From the NCBI GenBank assembly GCA_934481375.1, contig CAKSPN010000069.1, positions 1 through 8,340 of the forward strand: 8,340 bases of DNA, read 5' to 3'. Shown piece after piece: positions 1 through 5,458 of the stretch. This DNA is from an uncultured Clostridia bacterium (GTDB lineage Bacteria > Bacillota > Clostridia > UBA1381). The notes under the pieces are model-generated. The model did no database searches. It saw nothing but the letters and a program-made list of their open reading frames with translations, and was not told the DNA's origin. The first letter of the stretch is position 1. Every line of letters begins with the position of its first letter. Both the position numbers and the translations under genes were made by a program.

Positions 1-2
1 GT

Positions 3-455
3 TCGGGACTTGAAGTGCTTGAAAAAGGCGAGGCAGACACAATCATAATTGCCGGTATGGGCGGATTGCTCATAAGCAGTATTATTGCGGACGGCAGAGA
101 TAAAATAAGCGGTGCAACGCTTATTTTACAGCCTATGAACGGGCAGTATGAGCTTAGAAAATATCTTTTAAACAACGGTTTTGAAATATTAAAAGAGGAT
201 ATTTCTGTCGAGGGCTTTAAGGTTTACAATCTTATTGCCGCAAAAGAGGGAAAGGGCGAGCCGTTTTCGGAGGATATATATTACCATTTACCGCCGTATC
301 TTAAGGAAAATGCCAATTTTGAGGCTTTATACAGAAAAAAAGAGCGTGAATTTACAAAGGTAATAAAAGGTTTACATAATTCAAAAGATACCGATTTTGA
401 AAAGCTGGAAATTTATAAAAAATGGTATGAGGATTTAAAGAGGATAAAATTATGA
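3..455 (+). CDS. trmK: tRNA (adenine(22)-N1)-methyltransferase TrmK, C-terminal part (5' end outside window)
   Basis: The reading frame is open to the left edge (partial), and 150 residues are visible. The family methylates N1 of A22 in the D-arm of tRNAs using S-adenosylmethionine. What shows it: near the left edge is the AGMGG motif of the SAM-binding Rossmann domain, followed by LQPMNGQYELRKYL, a typical TrmK stretch. The tail is lysine- and glutamate-rich and helical (YRKKEREF onward), matching the C-terminal coiled-coil domain of the family. The usual length is about 230-240 residues, so roughly 85 N-terminal residues are missing. A GTG at position 15 is in frame but internal, because family-like sequence (SGLEVLEKGEAD) continues upstream of it. 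The stop TGA overlaps the next start as ATGA, implying translational coupling to nif3. The pair trmK-nif3 is a standard neighbourhood in Bacillota, often downstream of dnaG-rpoD. Confidence 0.93.
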   Translation, partial: SGLEVLEKGEADTIIIAGMGGLLISSIIADGRDKISGATLILQPMNGQYELRKYLLNNGFEILKEDISVEGFKVYNLIAAKEGKGEPFSEDIYYHLPPYLKENANFEALYRKKEREFTKVIKGLHNSKDTDFEKLEIYKKWYEDLKRIKL

Positions 456-1210
456 AAGCAAAGGAAACAGCGGAAATTATAGAAAAATACGCCCCGAAAA
501 GTCTTGCGTTTTCGTGGGATAACGTGGGGATATTGTGCGGCAGCGGTGAAAAAGAGGTTAAAAAAGTTCTGCTTACGCTCGATGTGAACGAATACACCGC
601 AGACGAAGCAATAAATAACGGCTGTGATATGATAATTTCGCATCACCCGATATTTTTTAGCGGAATTAAAAGAATAGATTTTGAAACGTCCGAGGGACGT
701 ATGATAAAAAAGCTTATACAAAACGATATTACAGTTTTTGCGGCGCATACAAATATGGACGTGGCGGACGGCGGAATAAACGACGCTCTGGCTGATATTT
801 TCGGACTTTCCGATATTAAATATATAGAAGAAAGCGGTCTTGGAAGATACGGAAAACTGCCTTGTGAAATGAGCTTATCCGCTCTTTGCGAAACGGTTAA
901 AGAAAAGCTTAGCACGCCGTGCGTGCGTTTTTGCGGCGGCAATGAAAAAGCAATAAAAACGCTTGCGGTTGCGTCGGGAAGCTGTGCGGAGATTATTCCA
1001 TTAGCAAAAGAAAAAGGCTGTGACGCAATAATTACGGCGGACATAAAATATCACGAAATGTGCGACAGTTATTTTTCTGATATTGCGGTAATAGACGCAG
1101 GACATTATCCGACGGAAATAATTGTGCTTGATATATTTGAAAAAATTTTGAAAAACACGGAAATTATATGCATTAAGTCGGAAAATACGGACGTGTTTAA
1201 ATTTATATGA
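452..1210 (+). CDS. Nif3/DUF34-family dinuclear metal-binding protein (YbgI/YqfO type)
   Basis: This is a complete 252-residue protein of the Nif3-like (DUF34, NIF3/YbgI/YqfO) family. Databases often name it 'GTP cyclohydrolase 1 type 2 homolog', but the cellular role is not settled. Expected dinuclear metal ligands are all present by position and context: the SHHP motif (His64, His65), the AHTNMD motif (His99, Asp103) and DAGHYPTE near the C-terminus (His218, Glu222). The N-terminal FSWDNVGIL motif is also typical. Its length matches the short YbgI-type form; the longer Bacillus YqfO carries an extra central PII-like domain that is absent here. The start is ATG at 452, 8 bases after an AAGAGG-type ribosome binding site inside trmK, and it overlaps the trmK stop by 4 bases. 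It is expected to be cotranscribed with trmK. No terminator is visible after it, so the lipoprotein gene may belong to the same transcript. Confidence 0.93.
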   Translation: MKAKETAEIIEKYAPKSLAFSWDNVGILCGSGEKEVKKVLLTLDVNEYTADEAINNGCDMIISHHPIFFSGIKRIDFETSEGRMIKKLIQNDITVFAAHTNMDVADGGINDALADIFGLSDIKYIEESGLGRYGKLPCEMSLSALCETVKEKLSTPCVRFCGGNEKAIKTLAVASGSCAEIIPLAKEKGCDAIITADIKYHEMCDSYFSDIAVIDAGHYPTEIIVLDIFEKILKNTEIICIKSENTDVFKFI

Positions 1211-1232
1211 ATATTTTTCTGTTATCCGTAAA

Positions 1233-1262
1233 CAATAAGGTTGAAAATACACAAACCTATTG
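1233..1262 (+). promoter_or_regulatory. Small leader hairpin before the lipoprotein ribosome binding site
   Basis: CAAT + AGGTT (1233-1236 and 1238-1242, one bulged A at 1237) pairs with AACCT + ATTG (1254-1262) around an 11-nt loop. The hairpin ends one base before the GGAGG ribosome binding site (1264-1268) of the lipoprotein gene. It lacks a U-tract, so it is not an intrinsic terminator. It may affect translation or mRNA stability. The stem is short and AT-rich, so chance is possible. Confidence 0.3.
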
Positions 1263-1276
1263 TGGAGGAACAGAAA

Positions 1277-1537
1277 ATGAAAAACATAAAAATATTTATA
1301 ATTGCGGCGGCGCTTATATCTTTGCTTGCCGCCTGCGGAAATAATAACAAAAATTCCGCAACTCCGACCCCGGAGGCAACATCGACGCCCGGTAACAACG
1401 TGATGGACGATGCCGGAAATGCCGTAAAGGATACGGGTGACGCAGTCGGCAACGCTGTAAAAGACGCCGGAGATGCGGTCGGTGACGCCGCAAAAGGCGT
1501 TACGGACACCGCCGGAGATATGATTGAGGGAAGATAA
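1277..1537 (+). CDS. Small secreted lipoprotein with 11-residue amphipathic repeats
   Basis: This is an 86-residue precursor that I do not recognise as a named family. Residues 1-20 form a lipoprotein signal peptide: a Lys-containing N-region, a hydrophobic core and a lipobox LAAC with Cys20 as the lipidated residue. The mature protein has about 67 residues, so it should be anchored to the outer face of the cytoplasmic membrane. Residues 21-43 are a low-complexity Asn/Thr/Pro/Ser linker. Residues 44-86 are tandem 11-residue units (DDAGNAVKDTG, DAVGNAVKDAG, DAVGDAAKGVT, then a partial one) rich in Ala, Asp, Gly and Val. This 11-mer periodicity recalls amphipathic helices of LEA-like proteins, but homology is not claimed. 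The start is ATG 1277, 8 bases after GGAGG (1264-1268); the in-frame TTG at 1241 is too far upstream and lacks a site. The stop is embedded in the base of the following terminator. Function unknown. Confidence 0.85.
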   Translation: MKNIKIFIIAAALISLLAACGNNNKNSATPTPEATSTPGNNVMDDAGNAVKDTGDAVGNAVKDAGDAVGDAAKGVTDTAGDMIEGR

Positions 1538-1583
1538 AAAATAAACCTGTCGGCAAAATTTTGCCGATAGGTTTATTTTTTTT
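1536..1583 (+). terminator. Strong intrinsic terminator after the lipoprotein gene
   Basis: A nearly perfect inverted repeat is centred at 1558/1559. The arms include AAACCTGTCGGC and GCCGATAGGTTT (one G-T pair) and end in an A-run on the left and an eight-T tract on the right (1576-1583, interrupted only by the paired bases). The outer A/T pairs overlap the lipoprotein stop codon. Because both ends carry A/T tracts it may work in both directions. It separates the trmK-nif3-lipoprotein unit from the str operon promoter. Confidence 0.92.
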
Positions 1584-1595
1584 ACTATATATAGT
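1584..1595. repeat. AT-rich palindrome ACTATATATAGT
   Basis: A perfect 12-bp palindrome lies directly downstream of the terminator T-tract. With flanking T and A runs it could extend the arms by several A-T pairs with one bulge. There is no GC core, so it is not a convincing terminator. The rest of the interval up to the promoter at 1699 is A-rich with no coding potential that I can support. Confidence 0.35.
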
Positions 1596-1698
1596 TAAAA
1601 ACACGTCCCAAAACCGCTACAAATGGTATATTTATCAAAGTGCATAAAAAAATAAGAAAAAAGAGTTAAAATTTCGTGACAAAAAACAGACAAAAAAC

Positions 1699-1727
1699 TT
1701 GACATTTTGCTTGATTTTTAATATAAT
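1699..1727 (+). promoter_or_regulatory. Consensus sigma-A promoter of the str operon
   Basis: TTGACA (1699-1704) and TATAAT (1722-1727) are both perfect hexamers, separated by 17 bases. The predicted start of transcription is near 1734, giving a leader of about 55 nt before the L7Ae-like gene. A perfect-consensus promoter is expected for a translation-machinery operon. It lies 116 bases downstream of the preceding terminator, so transcription of the operon starts here independently of the upstream genes. Confidence 0.92.
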
Positions 1728-1754
1728 TTTATAGGTTATCCATATACAAAAAAC

Positions 1755-1767
1755 AAGGTGTCACCTT
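1755..1767 (+). promoter_or_regulatory. Inverted repeat AAGGTG-T-CACCTT in the operon leader
   Basis: Six-base arms flank a single central T within the predicted 5' leader, about 20 bases after the likely transcription start and just before the GGGAG ribosome binding site. As DNA it is an operator-like palindrome. As RNA the innermost bases would have to open to form a loop. A related hairpin (AGGTG, T-loop, CACC) lies before rpsL at 2073-2086. The function is inferred only. Confidence 0.4.
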
Positions 1768-1788
1768 AATTTTGGGAGTGTGAATAAG

Positions 1789-2034
1789 ATGATAAGCGAT
1801 GCACAAAGGCAACATTTACAGGTTGGCTTTAAGCAGACGTTGAGAGCGGTTGAGGACGGAAAGGCAAAAAAGGTTTTTCTTGCGCTCGACTGCGATGAGA
1901 AAATAAGCACGCCGCTTCGGAAAGCCGCTTCGGAAAAAGCGGTTGAGCTTTCGGAGGTTTCCACCATGAAAGAACTCGGCTCGATTTGCGGAATAGAGGT
2001 AAGCGCAAGCTGCGCTGCCGTTTTGTGCGATTAA
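1789..2034 (+). CDS. L7Ae-family ribosomal protein (YbxF-like, L7Ae/L30e/S12e/Gadd45 fold)
   Basis: This is an 81-residue member of the L7Ae/L30e family that bacterial str operons often encode just before rpsL (YbxF in Bacillus). Family members bind kink-turn RNA, and YbxF is reported to bind k-turns and associate with ribosomes. What shows it: the N-terminal VGFKQTLRAVEDGKAKKVFLA matches the conserved helix and RNA-binding region 'G..QTL.A...G..K.V..A'. It is followed by the DCDEKI acidic turn and a C-terminal MKELGSICGIEVSASCA that matches the family 'M..LG..CGI.VGA..A' signature. The start is ATG 1789, 10 bases after GGGAG (1774-1778). An in-frame GTG at 1780 sits only one base from that site and is unlikely. 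It is the first gene of the operon, 84 bases before rpsL. Confidence 0.88.
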   Translation: MISDAQRQHLQVGFKQTLRAVEDGKAKKVFLALDCDEKISTPLRKAASEKAVELSEVSTMKELGSICGIEVSASCAAVLCD

Positions 2035-2040
2035 TTTTGT

Positions 2041-2066
2041 TTATTTCCCGCTTTGCGGGTAAATAA
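2041..2066 (+). promoter_or_regulatory. Intercistronic hairpin between the L7Ae-like gene and rpsL
   Basis: TTATTTCCCGC (2041-2051) pairs with GCGGG and AAATAA (2055-2059, 2061-2066) around a TTT loop with one bulged T at 2060, giving 11 base pairs with a GC core. It begins 6 bases after the preceding stop codon. No U-tract follows, so it is not a standard terminator. It may be an attenuating, processing or stabilising structure that adjusts the ratio of the first gene to S12. Confidence 0.6.
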
Positions 2067-2072
2067 TATATT

Positions 2073-2086
2073 AGGTGTTTTTCACC
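2073..2086 (+). promoter_or_regulatory. Small hairpin AGGTG-T5-CACC before the rpsL ribosome binding site
   Basis: GGTG (2074-2077) pairs with CACC (2083-2086) around a five-T loop. The downstream sequence GTTAAATTTT, then AAGGAAGTGT, resembles that following the 1755-1767 inverted repeat (TTAATTTT, then GGGAGTGT). The similarity suggests a repeated element at the two start sites. The stem alone is weak. Confidence 0.35.
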
Positions 2087-2118
2087 GTTAAATTTTAAGA
2101 AAGGAAGTGTAACACGAT

Positions 2119-2538
2119 ATGCCAACATTTAATCAGCTGGTCAAGACCGGAAGACAGACTTCGAGAAAAAAGTCTACCGCTCCGGCTCTTCAGAAGAGCC
2201 TTAATTCTTTGAAAAAGAAGATGACAGACAAGAGCTCTCCCCAGAAAAGAGGCGTGTGTACCGCTGTAAGAACAGCTACACCGAAAAAGCCTAACTCAGC
2301 TTTGAGAAAGATTGCCAGAGTAAGACTTACAAACGGTATAGAAGTAACAGCGTACATTCCCGGTATCGGTCACAATCTGCAGGAACACAGCGTTGTTCTT
2401 ATCAGAGGAGGAAGAGTACGAGATCTTCCGGGTACAAGATACCACATCATCAGAGGTACTCTTGACGCTCAGGGCGTTAACGGACGTCTTCAGTCAAGAA
2501 GTAAGTATGGTGCAAAGAGACCAAAGGCAGCTAAGTAA
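2119..2538 (+). CDS. rpsL: 30S ribosomal protein S12
   Basis: S12 has 139 residues and lies at the decoding centre and subunit interface of the 30S subunit, where it helps tRNA selection. Signatures visible: SPQKRGVC, TPKKPNSALRK (residues 54-64, containing Lys56, equivalent to E. coli Lys43), GHNLQEHSVVLIRGGRV and DLPGTRYH (with Asp102, equivalent to E. coli Asp89, which is methylthiolated there). The 13-residue longer N-terminal segment relative to E. coli is normal for Bacillota. Odd point: residue 101, codon CGA at 2419-2421, is Arg where E. coli and B. subtilis have Lys (E. coli Lys88). The start is ATG 2119 with MPTFNQLV, after AAGGAAG (2101-2107). The next gene lies 173 bases downstream, a long gap for this operon. 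Confidence 0.98.
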   Translation: MPTFNQLVKTGRQTSRKKSTAPALQKSLNSLKKKMTDKSSPQKRGVCTAVRTATPKKPNSALRKIARVRLTNGIEVTAYIPGIGHNLQEHSVVLIRGGRVRDLPGTRYHIIRGTLDAQGVNGRLQSRSKYGAKRPKAAK

Positions 2539-2563
2539 TTCTGCCGCGCTGTAAAAAACAGTT

Positions 2564-2687
2564 ATATCACAAAAGTGCATATCGGGTTATATTCAATATA
2601 TTCGTATACGCACTGACGGGATTTCGGAGATATGCTCCGATTATTCAGAGTACCTGTGATATTCATTATGTAAGCTTTTAAGCTTAC
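2564..2687 (+). promoter_or_regulatory. Structured intercistronic RNA between rpsL and rpsG (candidate autoregulatory site)
   Basis: The 173-nt gap (2539-2711) has no ORF but several nested complementary segments. An outer stem ATATCAC (2564-2570) pairs with GTGATAT (2656-2662). Inside it AGTGC (2574-2578) pairs with GCACT (2610-2614), and TCGGAG (2624-2629) pairs with CTCCGA (2635-2640) around ATATG. Downstream an 18-base perfect palindrome, GTAAGCTTTTAAGCTTAC (2670-2687), ends 9 bases before the rpsG ribosome binding site. Just upstream, GGCAG (2526-2530) and CTGCC (2541-2545) can pair across the rpsL stop. In E. coli, S7 represses the str operon by binding the rpsL-rpsG intercistronic region, so an analogous site is plausible here. 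Pairing is by eye only; no folding was computed. Confidence 0.5.
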
Positions 2688-2711
2688 CATTCTATGAAGG
2701 AGGGAAGTAAA

Positions 2712-3182
2712 GTGCCAAGAAGAGGTTTTATTGCAAAAAGAGAAATATTACCTGATCCGGTGTATAATGACGTTGTTGTAACAAAGCTTATAAACAATAT
2801 CATGCTGGACGGTAAAAAAGGTGTTGCTCAGAAAATCGTTTACGATGCATTTGACATCGTAAAGGAAAAAACCGGTAAAGACGCACTCGAAGCTTTCAAC
2901 GAGGCTATGGACAACATTATGCCCGTACTCGAAGTTAAAGCAAGACGTGTCGGCGGTGCAACATATCAGGTGCCGATGGAGGTTCGTCCGGACAGAAGAC
3001 AGACCTTAGGCTTGAGATGGCTTACTCGCTATTCAAGAGAAAGAAGCGAGAAAACTATGAAGGAAAGACTTGCAAATGAACTTATCGACGCTATCAACGG
3101 AACAGGCGGTTCTGTTAAGAAGCGTGAAGATACCCACAAGATGGCAGAAGCTAACAAGGCTTTCGCTCACTATCGTTGGTAA
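2712..3182 (+). CDS. rpsG: 30S ribosomal protein S7
   Basis: S7 has 156 residues, the usual bacterial length. It is a primary 16S rRNA-binding protein that nucleates assembly of the 30S head and lies near the E site. Signatures: MPRRGFIAKREILPDPVYND at the N-terminus, the KVINNIM-like segment (TKLINNIMLDGKKG), EVKARRVGGATYQVP in the middle and a C-terminal KMAEANKAFAHYRW. The start is GTG 2712: it gives the family-typical MPRRG and lies 7 bases after AAGGAGGG (2697-2704). An in-frame ATG at 2694 would overlap that binding site and adds six non-family residues, so it is rejected. It is followed after 49 bases by fusA. By analogy with E. coli, S7 may regulate the operon through the structured region just upstream. 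Confidence 0.98.
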   Translation: MPRRGFIAKREILPDPVYNDVVVTKLINNIMLDGKKGVAQKIVYDAFDIVKEKTGKDALEAFNEAMDNIMPVLEVKARRVGGATYQVPMEVRPDRRQTLGLRWLTRYSRERSEKTMKERLANELIDAINGTGGSVKKREDTHKMAEANKAFAHYRW

Positions 3183-3231
3183 TTTGCAAAATACAGACTA
3201 TAAAATCCTTATTTGAAAGGAGGAATTTTGA

Positions 3232-5331
3232 ATGGGTAGAGAGTATTCGCTGGAGAATACAAGAAATATCGGTATCATGGCGCACATAGATGCCGGTAAG
3301 ACAACTACAACAGAGAGAATCCTGTTCTACACAGGTGTTAATCATAAGATTGGTGAAACCCACGACGGCGCCGCTACAATGGACTGGATGGCTCAGGAGC
3401 AGGAACGTGGTATTACTATCACATCGGCTGCTACGACTTGTCATTGGTCGGGTTCAAATCACCAGTTTAAAGAGCATCGTATCAACATCATCGATACTCC
3501 GGGACACGTTGACTTCACAGTTGAAGTTCAGCGTTCTCTGAAGGTTCTCGACGGTTCGGTAACCGTTCTTTGTGCAAAGGGCGGCGTTGAGCCTCAGTCT
3601 GAAACAGTTTGGAGACAGGCTGATGAATATCACGTACCGAGAATGATATACGTTAATAAAATGGATATTATGGGTGCTGATTTCTATCACGTTGTTGATA
3701 TGGTACACGACAGACTCCGTGCAAACGGCGTACCCGTACAGCTTCCTATCGGAGCTGAAGAAACCTTCAAGGGCATAATTGACCTTATGACAATGAAGGC
3801 TGAGGTTTATTACGATGACCTCGGAAAAGATATAAGAATTGAAGAAATTCCGGAGGATATGAAGGAAAAAGCTGAAGAATACAGAGCATCAATGGTTGAA
3901 GCTATCTGCGAAACAGATGAAAGCCTGCTCGAAAAATTCTTGAGCGACGAGGAAATTTCGGTTGAAGAGCTTAAAAAGGCTTTGAGAAAAGCTACAATAG
4001 CAAACGAAATTATTCCTATCCTCTGCGGAACATCATACAGAAACAAGGGCGTTCAGATGCTTCTTGACGCCGTTATCGAGTATATGCCTGCACCGACGGA
4101 TATTGAACACATTAAGGGTATCAACCCCGACACAAACGAAGAAGAAGAAAGACCCTCGTCTGACGACGCTCCGTTTGCCGCATTGGCATTCAAGATCGCT
4201 ACAGACCCGTTTGTAGGTAAGCTTTGCTTCTTCAGAGTATATTCGGGTACGGTTACCGCAGGTTCATATGTTCTCAACTCCTGCAAGGGACACAAGGAAC
4301 GTATGGGACGTATCTTACAGATGCACGCTAATCAGAGAAAAGACATCGACTGCTGTTATTCGGGAGATATTGCCGCAGCCGTAGGTCTTAAGAATACGAC
4401 AACCGGTGAAACGCTTTGTGACGAAGATCACCCGATTATTCTTGAATCGATGAACTTCCCCGAGCCGGTTATCCGCGTTGCTATCGAGCCGAAGACCAAG
4501 GCAGGTCAGGAAAAGATGGGTATCGCTCTTGCAAAGCTTGCTGAAGAAGACCCGACTTTCAAGACTTATACAGACGAAGAAACAGGTCAGACCATTATAG
4601 CAGGTATGGGTGAGCTTCATCTGGAAATTATCGTTGACAGACTTCTCCGTGAATTTAAGGTAGAGGCTAATGTCGGCGAGCCGCAGGTTTCGTACAGAGA
4701 AGCAATCAGAAAAGAAGTTAACGTTGAGCATAAATATGCACGTCAGTCAGGTGGTAAGGGTCAGTACGGTCATGTACTGTTAAAGCTCGAGCCGCTTGAG
4801 GAAGGCAAAGGCTATGAATTTGTTAACGCTATCGTAGGCGGCGCTATTCCTAAGGAATACATTCCGGCTGTCGACGCAGGTATCCAGGGCGCTATGCAGT
4901 CAGGCGTACTTGCAGGCTACAACGTTGTTGACGTAAAGGCTACGCTTTACGATGGTTCTTACCATGAAGTCGACTCATCTGAAATGGCATTTAAGATTGC
5001 CGCTTCAATGGCGTTTAAGGAAGGTATGAAGAAGGCTGACCCTGTTATCAAGGAGCCGATCATGCTTGTAAACGTTATTGTTCCCGATGAGTACCTCGGT
5101 TTCGTAATCGGCGACTTGACTTCAAGACGCGGTCTTGTTAAGAGCCAGGAAGTAAGATCGGGCGGCGTTACTCAGGTAACGGCAGACGTTCCGCTTTCAG
5201 AAATGTTCGGTTACGCTACAGACCTCAGATCCGGTACACAGGGCCGTGGTCAGTACACAATGGAACCGTCGCATTACAGTGAAGTGCCTAAGTCAATTCA
5301 GGAAAGCATTATCAATAATCGTGCTAAGTAA
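3232..5331 (+). CDS. fusA: Elongation factor G
   Basis: EF-G has 699 residues, full length. It is the cytosolic GTPase that drives ribosomal translocation and, with RRF, ribosome recycling. Domains in order: the G domain with P-loop AHIDAGKT (17-24), switch RGITITSAA (59-67), DTPGH (88-92), NKMD (142-145) and CGTSYRNKGVQ as the G5 region near residue 265. Domain II follows, then domain III with TGQTIIAGMGELHLEI, domain IV with SGGKGQYGHV, and domain V ending GRGQYTMEPSHYSEVP. The variant LCAKGGVEPQSETVWRQ and the full set of GTPase motifs indicate a canonical fusA gene rather than a tetracycline-resistance TetM-type paralogue; position between rpsG and tuf confirms this. The start is ATG 3232, 8 bases after AAAGGAGG (3216-3223). 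Expression is expected from the operon promoter at 1699. Confidence 0.98.
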   Translation: MGREYSLENTRNIGIMAHIDAGKTTTTERILFYTGVNHKIGETHDGAATMDWMAQEQERGITITSAATTCHWSGSNHQFKEHRINIIDTPGHVDFTVEVQRSLKVLDGSVTVLCAKGGVEPQSETVWRQADEYHVPRMIYVNKMDIMGADFYHVVDMVHDRLRANGVPVQLPIGAEETFKGIIDLMTMKAEVYYDDLGKDIRIEEIPEDMKEKAEEYRASMVEAICETDESLLEKFLSDEEISVEELKKALRKATIANEIIPILCGTSYRNKGVQMLLDAVIEYMPAPTDIEHIKGINPDTNEEEERPSSDDAPFAALAFKIATDPFVGKLCFFRVYSGTVTAGSYVLNSCKGHKERMGRILQMHANQRKDIDCCYSGDIAAAVGLKNTTTGETLCDEDHPIILESMNFPEPVIRVAIEPKTKAGQEKMGIALAKLAEEDPTFKTYTDEETGQTIIAGMGELHLEIIVDRLLREFKVEANVGEPQVSYREAIRKEVNVEHKYARQSGGKGQYGHVLLKLEPLEEGKGYEFVNAIVGGAIPKEYIPAVDAGIQGAMQSGVLAGYNVVDVKATLYDGSYHEVDSSEMAFKIAASMAFKEGMKKADPVIKEPIMLVNVIVPDEYLGFVIGDLTSRRGLVKSQEVRSGGVTQVTADVPLSEMFGYATDLRSGTQGRGQYTMEPSHYSEVPKSIQESIINNRAK

Positions 5332-5356
5332 TTAAACGATTATTTAAAAATTTGGC

Positions 5357-5384
5357 AGAAAATCAAAAAAACACTTGATTTTTT
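5357..5384 (+). promoter_or_regulatory. Inverted repeat overlapping the tuf -35 box
   Basis: AAAATCAA (5359-5366) pairs with TTGATTTT (5375-5382) around an 8-base loop; one G-T and one A-T pair may extend it. The right arm is followed by more T and contains the -35 hexamer. As RNA read through from fusA it resembles a weak AT-only terminator; as DNA it could be an operator. There is no GC core, so termination efficiency would be low. Confidence 0.45.
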
Positions 5385-5403
5385 ACCGAAAAAATTGTAC
5401 AAT
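5375..5403 (+). promoter_or_regulatory. Internal promoter of tuf
   Basis: TTGATT (5375-5380) and TACAAT (5398-5403) are separated by 17 bases, a good sigma-A match in the 127-base gap between fusA and tuf. The likely start is near 5410, giving a leader of about 50 nt that is almost entirely A/T before the AAGGAGG site. An extra promoter would account for the excess of EF-Tu over EF-G usual in bacteria. Confidence 0.75.
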
Positions 5404-5458
5404 AGTCTTATTAGTAAGCTAAATTTAATTTTTATTAATTTTAAGGAGGAAAATTCAA

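Noticed and set aside
1780..1788. GTG at 1780 as the start of the L7Ae-like gene
   Set aside because: It is only one base from the GGGAG site. ATG 1789 has proper spacing.
1734..1800. Kink-turn in the leader of the L7Ae-like gene for autoregulation
   Set aside because: L7Ae-type proteins bind k-turns, but I could not find a clean C-stem, three-base bulge and tandem G-A pairs here.
2570..2640. Internal promoter for rpsG in the rpsL-rpsG gap
   Set aside because: TATATT-like hexamers occur, but no acceptable -35 box lies at the right distance.
2694..2711. ATG at 2694 as the start of rpsG
   Set aside because: It overlaps the AAGGAGGG binding site. GTG 2712 gives the conserved MPRRG terminus with ideal spacing.
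4315..4731. 138-codon - strand frame inside fusA
   Set aside because: It is a shadow of the highly biased codon use of fusA, with no start signals or family resemblance.
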